A stretch of 64,000 nt of DNA from Batkoa obscura (taxonomy: Eukaryota > Entomophthoromycota > Entomophthoromycetes > Entomophthorales > Batkoaceae), in assembly GCA_030770535.1 (NCBI GenBank), contig JASVEC010000002.1, positions 992,001 to 1,056,000 on the forward strand, written 5' to 3'. Position numbers and translations under genes: made by a program. The stretch's first letter is position 1; the number at the start of each line of letters is the position of its first letter. The notes under the pieces are model-generated. The model did not search any database and was not told the DNA's origin. It was given only the letters and a program-made list of their open reading frames with translations. Below, piece after piece: positions 24,499 through 35,253 of the stretch.

Positions 24499-25109
24499 CT
24501 TAGTTTTGATAAAAAAATTAAAAATAAAATAAAACAAAATTACTTTTTCAGTTATTAAATTTAAAAAGAATAATTAATTAATAATTATAATACAGCTATT
24601 TATTGGTAATAAATTCATAGCATTAAAATTTATATTTCTTATTTGTTAAATAAAATATAACATTTAAGCTAATAAAATTAGGTTAAATTTAAATTTATGC
24701 AATTTTGTTACGATCCGAAATACAAAATCTTAGGGCTAACCAATCATTGTCCTTTCGTTTGCAATTTTTCATATATTATAATTATAAAATAATCAAACAA
24801 CAAATAAAAATTTATTAAATTAGATTCAAGGATTGTATTATTAAGTGGTGGGGAAAAAATGTATAATTTGTACCATTTTTAAATTTAATTATAATTATTC
24901 TAAAAGCGTTAATATTTTGCAAGATATTATTTGTTATCATGATTAAATATGGGAATGTAATATATTATTAATCTAAATTTGTATTTAGTAAAAAAAAAGT
25001 CATATTATCAAGTAAATTATTTGATATAAATTATTTAATATTGATATAAATTGATATTTTAAGAGTTTATTGCATTGAATTTAGATAAGTGTTAAAATTT
25101 TATAATTTA

Positions 25110-25167
25110 TGATTTTATAACTTTATAACTTTATAACTTTATAATTTTATAACTTTATAATTTTATA
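25110..25167. repeat. 9-base tandem repeat (TTTATAACT)n
   Basis: About six copies of a 9-base unit TTTATAACT, with TTTATAATT variants. Confidence 0.85.
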
Positions 25168-27802
25168 AACGTTAATGGCTATAGTTTGCTCATGCCTCTA
25201 ATTAGTTGAAAACAAATAGAATATTATTAGTTAATTTTAAAATTATAATCACATTTATAAACAGAACAGAACTATTAAAATTTTATAATTAAACTTAGCT
25301 AATGATTTATATAACTTTGGAGTAATTTAAATGATATCAATGTTAGAATAATTATTTTGCGTCTTTAAATTAATAAATGAAGATTAATGAAGCTATAATA
25401 CTCAATATTAGATTTAATATTATAATAAATATAAATTGATATATAATGTAAAAATTTGAATAAAAGCTTGATAAACTCTAATAAATAAAAAATAACTTTT
25501 TTGTTATAGTATATAAAACATTTATAATCAAACCACAGTCTTGAATTTATGATCAATAGCATTTTATTTTATATTGTATATATTCTTAAACAAAATTTCT
25601 ATAAATACTAAAAAATTATAAAGAACACTTTCATATTAAAATTATTCAAAACTGAAATTAAATAAAGTAAAGAACAGAAAACAAAAAACTAGTATAAAGC
25701 TATACTAATATATCATAGTAACTAAATAACAGTAGCTTATAAATATCATTAAGCCTATTAATATATTGTTCATATTAATATTGAATTATTTATTTATAGG
25801 CAATTATCTAATCAGCCACTATTACAGCTACTGTAATTTTATTGTGACCTAATTTGCGGTAATTTTTAAACCCAATTATTTTTTGCTCACTTTCTAAAAT
25901 TTAACATTAATTTATACATGGGTTTAATAATTTTTTTCTTAAATGAGAAGTTAGCTGAGCTGAAATAGAGTTGCAACATCTGTTTCTTTAATTCAAAGTC
26001 AGATAGATTTAAATTTAGTTTTTAATTTGAATATAATCTAGTTAATTATTTCTCCATTATTCCTTGATTTACCGTATTATTTCTAAAACCTGCTTAAATT
26101 GAATAAAACACTTAATAATTTTGGTCACGATTCAGAAGCAATGTATAACTTGTTGGTAAGCAAATACTCAGTGTAGTGGAAAATAATCGTAAAATAAACT
26201 TTATTTTATAATCAAGAATTAAAATAGTATCTAATGATGTACTTAGTTTAATAAATCGTAAAAGAATAATGTATTAATTAAAAGGATATATAGCTATTAT
26301 TTTTAATTTCCTTTTATCAATATAACTGGAATCTCATACTAAGATACTATTATGTTTATATTAAATAAGTTGATTATACAGTTTTTGTATAAGGCTTGAA
26401 TTCTAGTATTTATTGAGGCTTTATAATAGGTAATATTTTTTAAAGAACAGTTTAAACAAGATGGAATTTGATAATGTCAATGATTCAACCCTAGCCAGAT
26501 GTATAAATGCAATACTTCAAAAATAGCAGGTCCTCATAATTTTCTGATGAAAATTATTTTCAATGATTTGTCTCACTATATTGGGCTTTGAATTCGAACA
26601 CCACGGTTTTTTATAAAATAATAGCATTTATAGTGATTAATTAAAATGGTGTTTAAAAATATGAGTGAGTCTAGTAACGAAACTGGAAAAGTAAACGTTC
26701 AAATGGTTGGAAATTATCAAAAATCATGGAGTGCATTTGTATCACCATTATTGACACTTAAGAGAATGTACTGAGCATCAATAGACCTCTTCCTAATAAT
26801 CAATACAGATGCAGAGATTGAAAAAAGACTCAAATATAAGGCAGCGACCAAATCGTATAGACATTAAATAAACAACTATAAAAGTAATATTTAAATTTTT
26901 ATCAACTTACCCGTTTTGTACCTAACCTATTCAACCTACACTACCATATATAATTTTATGAGCTGTCTTAAAATTGTTTAACACTTTTGAGTTTTTATTT
27001 AAAAGTAAAACTATGATTGGGGATAAAAGTAAAATGCAAACATTGCAAAGCGAAATAAGTAAATGTTTAATACTTTATTGCTACCACCTCACTAAAAAAA
27101 CAAACTGAGAACAGAAAGAGAAAGCAAATATCAACGTCTTTATGGGACTTGATGCTTAATAACTAAAATAGTTGTATATTCGAAATATTTTTATATCTTA
27201 AAAGAAGACTTATAATACATTTTCTATTGGTGATTTTAAAATATAATTGCTGTGATATTTAGTTAAGGCATTAATGTTGTTATAAGTGTCTTTTCTCTCT
27301 TCTCATTTTACATTATGAATGCTAAAAGTGCCAAGATTTTATATGACTATAGATGCTAAACTCCTAGATATTCTTACCGCTACAGTAACGTAAATCCTTT
27401 CACCTAAAATTACTATCAGTGATATATCCCAGATAAAAAGCCAAGGTTTTCTTGTCTTTTTTTAATATGGATAATAATCATTTTTATAATTTACTTAGGG
27501 AATTCATTTATTCTATTTTATTATAGAATTGTAAACATGGATATGTTTTTGAGTGTTTTGGTAATAAATAATTTAACTCCTTCATTGGACAGAAAATAGA
27601 TAAATAAACGAAAATAAAAATAATATATCCAAACACTTGATAAAAAAGTGCTTATATTGATGCTGCTATTATATATCATCATCGTTTATTTTATTAATTT
27701 ATCGATTTAATGAATTAAACTATTGGTATATTTCACACTCTATCAGCATGGTAGTTTTATAAAACCGAAACCACTGTTTATTTATCAACTTTGCTAATTT
27801 TT

Positions 27803-27847
27803 TTATCAATAAAGATAAATTAATACTAGTAATATACTCATATAAAA
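27803..27847 (+). promoter_or_regulatory. GATA-type inverted repeat plus TATA box
   Basis: TTATCAATAAAGATAAAT (27803..27820) is an inverted pair of GATA sites. A TATAAAA box at 27841 lies 41 bases before the start codon of the secreted gene at 27882. The same layout precedes three other members of the family. Confidence 0.6.
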
Positions 27848-27881
27848 GCAATGTAACAAATTTAAAAAATAACATCAAAAA

Positions 27882-28283
27882 ATGAACAAATTTTTATTAA
27901 ATACCGTTGTTTTAGCTTTTATCGTTACCGTTTCTTCGCTTCCAGCATCAAGTAGTAATTACTTAGCCAAACGTGGCTTTAATTCTTTCTCTCCTTGCTA
28001 TGGATATGGCAGCGGTTTCAATAATTTCTATCCTGGCTATGGACTTGGTGGTTTTAATGGATATGGAGGATATGGAGGATATGGAGGATTTAATAATTTT
28101 GGCTCGTTTGGCTTCCCAGGTGTAATTAATAATAATGCTTTCAATGCTAATGCTAATAACTTTAATGCACACGAGTTTGATCGTAATAAGGAGGCAGCTG
28201 TATTTGTTGATAATGTACACAAAAATGATGTAAATGCCAATCATTTCAATGTTAATAAGCAAAATAATGCTGCTATCATCTGA
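27882..28283 (+). CDS. Secreted Gly/Tyr/Asn-rich protein, member 1
   Basis: 133-aa single-exon gene of the repeated secreted family in this window. Signal peptide MNKFLLNTVVLAFIVTVSS, a short pro-segment, then a dibasic site LAKR followed by GF, fitting Kex2-type cleavage. The mature part opens with Phe/Tyr/Gly repeats (YGGYGGYGGFNNFGSFGFPG, near residues 60-80). An Asn/Ala/Phe stretch follows (NNNAFNANANNFNAHEFDRN), then the most conserved block AAVFVDNVHKNDVNANHFNV and the ending AAII. Cys is nearly absent (one residue). No known family is recognised. The 3' end and downstream flank are almost identical to those of member 2. Confidence 0.82.
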   Translation: MNKFLLNTVVLAFIVTVSSLPASSSNYLAKRGFNSFSPCYGYGSGFNNFYPGYGLGGFNGYGGYGGYGGFNNFGSFGFPGVINNNAFNANANNFNAHEFDRNKEAAVFVDNVHKNDVNANHFNVNKQNNAAII

Positions 28284-28449
28284 GTTTGTTGTAAAACTTA
28301 AAAAATAAACATTTAAACTTTAAAATCATTTCTATTACGTTTTTTGAATATTAGTGATTTTTAATATGAAATTCGTAAGTTCAAACATTATTATATACAC
28401 TCTTAGTTTACATAAAAAACAGAGTTCTTTAGGTTCAAAAAAGAAATAT

Positions 28450-28543
28450 ATATATGTTTTTTTTGGCTTTACTTTTTCTATCTTTTAAGTGCTATTTGAG
28501 TAGAAAGATGGAAAAAACAGAGCCAAAAGAACACCCTCATATC
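28450..28543. mobile_element. Fold-back MITE copy 11, symmetrical form
   Basis: Both arms come from the same (T-run/GGCTTTAC) half of the element: TTTTTTTTGGCTTTAC on the left, and GATGGAAAAAACAGAGCCAA with ACACCCTCATAT on the right. It is therefore almost a perfect palindrome around the central GTGCTATTTGAGTAG, unlike all the other copies. Confidence 0.75.
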
Positions 28544-28865
28544 TAATTCTATTCAGTAGATCAAAACCCTCCTACTATTTTACCATCGCCTCATCTGATC
28601 AGTATTATAAACAATTTCCAGGTTGACTCCAACTTGAAGTAGTCTTATTGTTTCTTCACTATCTCATTTACTTGATCTATCGAATCTTTATTAATTAAGG
28701 GATGTTTTGAATTTTTTACGTCAATAAAAGTATAATATAATAAAGCATCATTCTTTAATATCTTATGCTTTGAAGCTTTATTAGTATCAGCATTCGGTAG
28801 ACACTTGTTATATTTAACTATTTAATGATAGAAATTCAGTAATTTTACGACTTTGTTTAGTATTT

Positions 28866-28964
28866 AAGGATGTTTTCCTTGATTTTATCACTTTTTCCAT
28901 TTTTCGAGTGTTGTTTGAATGGAAAGATTTAGTAAAATTTTTAAACAAAAAAATATATCCTCAT
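28866..28964 (-). mobile_element. Fold-back MITE copy 12
   Basis: AAGGATGTTTTCCTTGATT left end, core TTTTTCCATTTTTCGAGTG, right end ATATATCCTCATT. Confidence 0.75.
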
Positions 28965-29177
28965 TTTAACTCTTTATCAAATAACTAATACAGCCATATA
29001 ACACAAATTACGATAAATTAAATTAGATACTGAATTTCATGATAGCTTGGCATTTAATGTCAAGTATTTGATATATTTAACACAATGAAAGTGAATAAAA
29101 CAATACCATTAAAAGTATCTAAATTGAAAGTTTAGTCGTTTTAATTAATGAGTTATTAATCAAGTTTGAAATTTCTT

Positions 29178-29223
29178 CTATCAATGTAGATAAATTAAGT
29201 TGATAATATACTCATATAAAAAG
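29178..29223 (+). promoter_or_regulatory. GATA-type inverted repeat plus TATA box
   Basis: CTATCAATGTAGATAAAT (29178..29195) with TATAAAAA at 29216, 40 bases before the start codon at 29256. Confidence 0.6.
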
Positions 29224-29255
29224 AATGGGACAAATATTCAAAATAGCATCGAAAA

Positions 29256-29603
29256 ATGAACCAAATTTTATTAAATACCATTATTTTAGCTTTTGTTGCT
29301 ACCATCTCTTCCGTTCCAGCATCAAGTGATAGTCGCTTATCCAGAAGAAGCTTCAACTCTTTTTATCCAGGTTATGGACTTGGTGGGTTTAATGGAGGGT
29401 ATGGTGGATTCAATAACTTTGGTTCTTTTGGATTTCCGGCTGTTATTAATAACAATGCTTTCAATGCTAATGCCAATCATTTCAATGCTAACGAATTTGA
29501 CCGTAATAAAAAGGCAGCTGTATTTGTTGATAATGTACACAAAAATGATGTAAATGCCAACCATTTCAATGTTAATAAGCAAAATAATGCTGCTATCATC
29601 TGA
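29256..29603 (+). CDS. Secreted Gly/Tyr/Asn-rich protein, member 2
   Basis: 115-aa member, the most compact one. Signal peptide MNQILLNTIILAFVATISS, dibasic site LSRR|SF, then a single Gly/Tyr block (FYPGYGLGGFNGGYGGFNNF), GSFGFPAVINNNAFNANAN, and the conserved C-terminal half KKAAVFVDNVHKNDVNANHF ending AAII. The last ~85 codons and about 60 bases of 3' flank match member 1 with only a handful of differences, whereas the N-terminal halves differ more. This suggests tandem duplication followed by conversion of the 3' end. Function unknown; secretion is inferred from the signal peptide. Confidence 0.83.
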   Translation: MNQILLNTIILAFVATISSVPASSDSRLSRRSFNSFYPGYGLGGFNGGYGGFNNFGSFGFPAVINNNAFNANANHFNANEFDRNKKAAVFVDNVHKNDVNANHFNVNKQNNAAII

Positions 29604-31340
29604 GTTTGTTGTAAAACTTAAAAAATAAACATTTAGACTTTAAGATCATTCTTATTATATCTCTCTTAAATATTGATAAGCTTCAAACTAAAATTTATAA
29701 ATTTGAATGTTGACGCATTGAACAATTTTGGTGGGTTTATCAAGATCATATTTTCACTATCCCATACAAAAACTCAAATTAGTTAGTTAAGTAACCAGTT
29801 TGTTATTCAACTTACAACTAAAGTTAATGGACATTTTAAAATTGTCTCAGAAAAGTAAATCAATAATTGTAGGAAAATAATGTTATCAAATTTGACTAGA
29901 TTTACATTAAGCTTTATAAGTAAAAGGTACTTTTTAATTGATGAATTCTAGTAAAGAATTAGCACTAAAAATTTTATGCGTGTTTTTATGTTAGAATGAA
30001 TACCTAATAATAGTATAAAAAACTTTAAATTTTTATAATTTATAAAACATTAGCAAATATACAATGCAAAAATTATTACAAGAATCCTCTAATTAAGATA
30101 GAAAAGATCTTTTGATACAATAAAATAATCTAATGTCTATTTTTTATAGATTAAAAAGATAAAAAATTTTTTTTACGATTTAATTTATAAAATAAAAATT
30201 AGCCAATTGAAACTTTTATAATCTATTTGTATGAAAAATAAATTCTATACAACTAGACTCTATAAACTAGTTTTGTTTAAATATGATAAAAAGAAAGTAA
30301 ATATTTTTCAAGCATCAATTTAGTGCAAAAATTTTCGCTGATTAATATTGATAAATTTTAAGCATCTGTTTTCAAATCTTTGTAGCTGCAAATTAAACAA
30401 TTAAATACAGTTATTTAATTGGCTAATTTACTTTACAGTGAACTTAGTAAAAAGATACTATGATTTTAGTAATTTCTATTTTTAATTTATCTATAAAAAG
30501 CAAATTAGTTTAAACTAAAAACTGAAGCAATACTTTAAAAAAGTATCAAAGAATCGCACGTCTATCAGATTTTAATATAACCTTATCTAAGAGTCTTTCT
30601 AGACAGCCTTGGATTTAACTGCTAACTAATATAATCTAGTTATTTTGTCACTATTGTAACTACTCTATATAGCGATTCCATTTCTGTCAATAGACATTTC
30701 GCATTTTAAAGTCAATAAAGTATCAATATGTAAAGATTCTCATAAATAATCTTATTTTTTAATGAAGAATCAGTTTTGAGAGTATACAATTGCAATGCTT
30801 GCATATTTTACAAAATAATCTTTTTCTTACTTATAAAAACACTAGTTCTTGTAATCAATAATGTTTTATTTTTATTAATAAAAAAAACTAGGTTTTTTCA
30901 TGAAAAGCCCTTGCAATAAGGCCATTTTGTTATTAACTTATACTTTAGAGCTATGTTAGTACAAAGTGTTTGATATCCACTTACTATGCTTATTTATTTA
31001 ATGACAAGAGTTTGGAAATTTTAGTAGTTATGTTTAACATTTTGACTCTTTATCACTTCACTAATATTATAGATTAATGGTTTGAGATAAATTAGATTAT
31101 TTGATTTTATGATGAGACTTGGCATTTACTCATAAATACGCTTAGCACATATACTATGATGGAAATAAACAAAGAATTTTATAATAGGCGTATAAATTGG
31201 TACTTTACCTATTTTAAATAAAAAACAATCTCTATTTACTCATCAAATTTATAACTTTAGTTTATCAATATAGATAAATCAATATCGGTATTTTAGGCAT
31301 ATAAAAAGAGGAAAATAAATCTTTAAAACATTATCAAAAA
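29604..31340. other. Intergenic, no gene seen
   Basis: 1.7 kb between members 2 and 3. Plain AT-rich DNA apart from the promoter elements of member 3 at the right end. No MITE copy or open frame of note. Confidence 0.6.
31261..31307 (+). promoter_or_regulatory. GATA-type inverted repeat plus TATA box
   Basis: TTTATCAATATAGATAAAT (31261..31279) and TATAAAAA at 31300, 41 bases before the start codon at 31341. Confidence 0.6.
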
Positions 31341-31754
31341 ATGAATAACTTCTTATTAAACACCATCCTTTTAGCCTTTACTGCTACTATTGCTTCACTT
31401 CCACCATCAGATGATGTTCATTTATCCAGAAGAGGTTTCGGCTCCTATCCAGGCTATGGGTTAAATGGTGGTTATAGTGGTTTAAACGCTGGGTCTAGCA
31501 ATTTCTATCCTGGCTATGGACTTGGCGGGTTTGGTGGTGGATATGGCGGATATGGTGGGTTCAATAATTTTGGTTCTTTTGGTTTTCCAACTGTGATTAC
31601 CAATGATGCTTTTAATGCTAATGCTAATAATTTCAATTTAAATGAGTTTGATAGTAACAAACAAGCAGCTGTGTTTACCGACAATGTTCATAGTAACAAT
31701 GTAAATAGCAATAATGCTAATGTTAGTAAGCAGAATAGTGCTGCTATTATTTAA
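31341..31754 (+). CDS. Secreted Gly/Tyr/Asn-rich protein, member 3
   Basis: 137-aa member with an expanded Gly/Tyr region (two PGYGL blocks, then FGGGYGGYGGFNNF). Signal peptide MNNFLLNTILLAFTATIAS; dibasic site LSRR|GF. The C-terminal part (NKQAAVFTDNVHSNNVNSNN ... NSAAII) is diverged from members 1 and 2 by Lys-to-Ser and Asp-to-Asn changes, showing that the Asn-rich tail tolerates change while AAVF.DNVH and AAII stay fixed. Confidence 0.82.
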   Translation: MNNFLLNTILLAFTATIASLPPSDDVHLSRRGFGSYPGYGLNGGYSGLNAGSSNFYPGYGLGGFGGGYGGYGGFNNFGSFGFPTVITNDAFNANANNFNLNEFDSNKQAAVFTDNVHSNNVNSNNANVSKQNSAAII

Positions 31755-32540
31755 ATGGTACAAATTGTTCTAGAATAAATACTCTACAGTTTGAACTTGC
31801 TTTCATTTGTTTTACTTCTATAAAAATTTAAATATTTTTGTATCTATATATGGGGCTGTTTTTTTTGATTTCATTATTTTTCCGTTTTTTAAGTACTATT
31901 TGAGTGGAAAATTTGTTAGTAAAATTCTTAAACACAAAAATACATCCCCATATGATTTTTTTCTAAATTAATAAAGCTATTTGATTTCTAAAATTTAGCT
32001 AAAGAAACTGTATTTTGTTATTTGCCATTTCAAATCCAATGACATTACAATTTTCTATAAAGTTATTAATATGTTCTATCTTCTGTTTTTTTTGGTATTT
32101 GATGCCCTATATCAGCTATTTTAAAAATTCGAATTACAAACTGATACCAGTTACTGCTTCAATCATGATCTTTATCACTTGATTCCTGTATATTTGACAA
32201 CAGGGAAGATTAAACTTGAAGTTCTATTTAGATTTGGTATAGCTTCAACGCTATTGTTTACCCTTATAAAAGATTTATTGGAATAGTTCTAATACTAACA
32301 TTACATATCGATATCAATATAATCTAAGTTTGTCATTTGGTTTCTTATTAATTTATCAAATTAAAACACTATTTTATTAGCTATCTTTTTTTACATTCAT
32401 CTTTACTAATAGATTAAATATCAATAACCATTTATCAACTTTGAATCATCATATAAAATCGTAAAAGATTAATTAATAAGTAGTAAAAAACTACTCATAT
32501 AAAGCCAACTAAATACTTTCTTAATGAAATATTCCCCTAA
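31755..32540. other. Intergenic with one MITE
   Basis: Spacer with MITE copy 13 (31848..31953) shortly after member 3, and a TATAAAG box at 32499 before the broken member at 32541. Confidence 0.6.
31848..31953 (-). mobile_element. Fold-back MITE copy 13
   Basis: ATAT on both sides; ends GGGGCTGTTTTTTTTGATT and AAAATACATCCCC; complete core. Confidence 0.9.
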
Positions 32541-32969
32541 ATGTATAAATACATATCAACCATTCTTATTTTAACTTCCTCCACTATTATTTTATCTCAT
32601 TCAACATTACCTAAAACTTGCTTATTTAAACAAGTATTTACCACTTTTCCATCTGTTTTTGATATTGATGACTTTTCAAACATCCAATACAACAATCGAC
32701 CTCATTCTACTCCACCTATTTTCAATTTAAATAATAATTTTGGATGGGCTGGAACTAACACGGTTAAGACTTCTCCATCGAATTTCAATTCGTGTAGCCT
32801 TCCATCTATATTTGATGACAGCTGTTTAAATGCTAATATAACTACTTTTCGCAAATATGAAAGTAACAAAAACAAAAAAGCAACTATATAAACTGATAAT
32901 ATTCATAAGAAAAATGCAGATAAGAAGAGTGATAATAATATTAAATTTGATGTTGCTATTATTATTTAA
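32541..32969 (+). pseudogene. Broken member of the secreted Gly/Tyr/Asn family
   Basis: Open from a signal-peptide-like start (MYKYISTILILTSSTIILS), but an in-frame TAA lies at 32889..32891, exactly where other members read AVF. Downstream in the same frame the family tail continues (TDNIHKKNADKKSDNN ... VAIII) to a TAA at 32967. The dibasic site and most Gly/Tyr repeats are lost. The promoter still has a TATAAAG box 42 bases before the start. Either a decaying gene or a truncated 116-aa product; the preserved tail after the stop argues for recent loss. Confidence 0.7.
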
Positions 32970-33284
32970 GTTTAATAGTTGAATTATATTTTAAAATAAA
33001 ATAGGTTTTTAGAGACTTAATATTTGAGAGCTATTATACTTAACTTTTTATAAAATTAAATAATTTATACAAATTCATATAATCAACTTGTTGCTCTTTC
33101 TATTATAACAAAAGTTATTATTTAAACTAAGATAAAATAAAAAATAGTCGTGAATTATTGAAACAAAACACAATTAAAAATTTAAAACTATCATTATTAT
33201 TTCATTATATAAAAGTATAAAAACCTTCGGAAAGCACTCTTAATAGTTTTCAAAATAAATAACGAAAAACCTATAAATTAATTT
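32970..33284. other. Intergenic, no gene seen
   Basis: 315 bases between the broken secreted gene and the end of PSF2. Nothing recognised. Confidence 0.6.
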
Positions 33285-34027
33285 CTATTGATTGTTAGTA
33301 GAGTCCATACCAGGTGGAGAAGGTGGGGCTTTTTGTATATGATTTAATAGCTGAAAACCTTTTTTAAACACCGGTTTAATTAAATTAACTTCAAACCTAG
33401 TCAAATTATCCATTTGTAAATGAGAATCATTAATGGCTTCAATACCCTTTCTAATTTTACTTTGTCTTTGTTCTTGTATTTCTTTTAATAAATTTCGAAT
33501 AATATTACTTTCTTTGATATCATCAGAAGCTCTGAAAATAAAATGATAAACCCAAACTAAAAAAAATTATTAATGTTTGACTTACTTATCCAATAACATC
33601 TTTGATATTTCCATAAAATTCTCATTCATTTTGCTAAATGTAGGCTCTTCTCTTTCTTCAGCTAGCCTCTTTTTTAAACTTTCTAAATGTAAAGTTTATT
33701 TTTAATCCTCTTTTAATAATAAAATATTAGCTCTTACCAATCGATAACCATTCTGGGGGTACAATTGAGCACTTATTCTTACTCTTTAAAACTAAAGCTA
33801 ATCCTAATGGTACTTTACTCCTAAACGGTGGTTTAAATGGGCCTATAGCGCCCTTATTAAATTTAACTTAAAGCTCGATTTAATCCTATTATAAATCACC
33901 AACTTACCGAAGATAATTGTAATCGATCCATTTTGAATTTTGGTCTTATTTCTATCATCTTTATCTCACTTAGGTATTCCAATTCATCGAATTCTAATTC
34001 TCCTCGTTGTCGTTTTTGTAATGCCAT
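33285..34027 (-). CDS. PSF2: GINS complex subunit Psf2
   Basis: Subunit of the GINS tetramer, part of the CMG replicative helicase. Exons in coding order: 34027..33908, 33852..33738, 33682..33586, 33531..33285; 192 aa (human GINS2 is 185). Motifs: N-terminal [19 protein letters not shown], then [20 protein letters not shown] with [19 protein letters not shown] and [18 protein letters not shown]. Later come the helical domain [32 protein letters not shown], and the end [18 protein letters not shown]. The first acceptor was taken at the AAG before GAIG because that restores frame and the family spacing. The C-terminal tail KAPPSPPG is Pro-rich. Confidence 0.92.
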
Positions 34028-34443
34028 TTCAAAAATTGAATTTTGTTTATTTTTTTTCAAATTGAGTCGTTTTTAATATCAGTCGCATTCACCAATGAAC
34101 AGTTAGTAAGTAAATTAGCAAATAATAGTTATAGATTTTTTATTTAACTGGAAAGAATTCCATTCTAACATCTAATCCAATAAAACTACCCCATTATTAA
34201 ATTTAGGTTCTTGCTTAATAATATGATTTTAAAATATCGAAATATATAATAAACAAAAACGAACGAGATATGAAATATGATGAAAAAGCAATAAAATTGA
34301 AAGCTGAATAAACAAAAAACAATGATTCAATTAGCTTCATTTATTAGTGTAAAATTTCTTATTAAACAAAAACAAACAGTTCATCCCCTTCAACAACATT
34401 TCCAAATATTTTCAACTTATGGGGGGTTCTATCGCATTGTCCG
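34028..34443. other. Intergenic, no gene seen
   Basis: About 0.4 kb between PSF2 and the next (-) strand gene. AT-rich, nothing recognised. Confidence 0.55.
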
Positions 34444-34587
34444 TTATCCAGACTGAAGCACCTAATTAATTATTAATATTTAAACATTTAATTAATAGAT
34501 TTAAAATACCAAAAATGAGCAGGACATTTAATCTAGAAATTATAAAATATTAAAAACAGAGGTTTTTAGTTATCATAGAAATCTTAC

Positions 34588-34895
34588 TGCAGTACCAAAC
34601 TTAACCCCAAATTCTTCAATATCAATAAGTTTGCTTTTATATAACGGATATCCTTGGTGGGGACAAAACTAAATATTGCACTTTAATCTTCATTGATTTG
34701 TTTATTTGAGAAGTAAAATAATAATTCTCTATTACTTACCGCTTCCATTACTTTATAATCGTCATCTTGTTTAACTATCAATAACTTTAATGTTCTATTA
34801 TCTAGTCGTAATTCTGCTTTTTTATAAATTAATTTATTGCCATTTTGTTGAAAATTTTCAATTGTTGTTAAATAATATTTGGTCAATTCACTCAT
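34588..34895 (-). CDS. Small unrecognised gene, probably with a further 3' exon
   Basis: Exons 34895..34740 (MSELTKYYLTTIENF..., 52 codons ending KVMEA) and 34668..34588 (FCPHQGYPLYKSKLIDIEEF), joined in frame across a 71-base GT-AG intron. The second exon ends at a good donor (GTAAGA). A third exon probably begins at 34461, but its frame cannot be fixed: the straightforward join stops almost at once at 34444, while another frame there reads well to HKLKIFGNVVEGDELFVFV near 34365. I do not recognise the family. Short introns and position between PSF2 and a cyclin make a small conserved housekeeping protein likely. Confidence 0.5.
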
Positions 34896-35253
34896 TATTC
34901 TTTTTAATAAAAAATAGATTTTTAATTTGCATTGTCATTCTTTTAATTTTTAATTTTTAAATCCTATTTCCTTTTTAAAACTTAAATTTAATTATGACAA
35001 AAAAATTAGCAAAAAATGATCAAGTTTCTATAAAAGAAATCCCAACTTTAATTAAATAAAAAACAGGTGCTAATAAGAGGATAGAAGTTATAAAAGAAGA
35101 AATAGAGAGTCAAAAATAAATATTGGGGATAGGATAAATAAATACACATATTAAAGAATTAAAAAGAACACTTAAATAAGGTTTAAAAAAAGGTTGGTAC
35201 TTTTTCAACATACTACACATCATCTATAAGAGTTGGAATCACTTAAATCAAGC
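34896..35253. other. Short spacer with a possible relic frame
   Basis: Between the unrecognised gene and the cyclin. Apart from the interrupted frame at 34994, nothing is seen. Confidence 0.45.
34994..35205 (+). pseudogene. Possible gene relic interrupted by TAA codons
   Basis: From ATG at 34994 the frame reads a Lys/Glu-rich, coiled-coil-like protein (MTKKLAKNDQVSIKEIPTLI ... KRIEVIKEEIESQK ... INTHIKELKRTLK ... GLKKGW). It is interrupted by four in-frame TAA codons, each where Gln (CAA) would fit. Elsewhere in the window TAA is plainly a stop, so a decayed small gene with C-to-T changes is the simplest reading. It could be chance; no family recognised. Confidence 0.3.

Larger units (their letters stand above)
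24499..27881. other. Long gene-poor intergenic region
   Basis: About 3.4 kb of extremely AT-rich DNA between the Myb-like gene and the secreted gene family. A simple tandem repeat lies at 25110..25167. No gene or MITE copy is supported. Start of the accessory part of the window. Confidence 0.55.
28284..29255. other. Intergenic with two MITE copies
   Basis: Spacer between members 1 and 2. MITE copies at 28450..28543 (symmetrical form) and 28866..28964, and the promoter elements of member 2 at its right end. Confidence 0.6.

Noticed and set aside
26645-26773. Short frame starting MVFKNMSESSNETGK
   Set aside because: Only 42 codons, no neighbouring exons could be joined, no family resemblance.
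27963-28262. Minus-strand frames over the secreted-family genes (also at 29337, 39357, 40854, 47625)
   Set aside because: Antisense shadows of the Gly/Asn repeats; they recur only because the sense genes are homologous.
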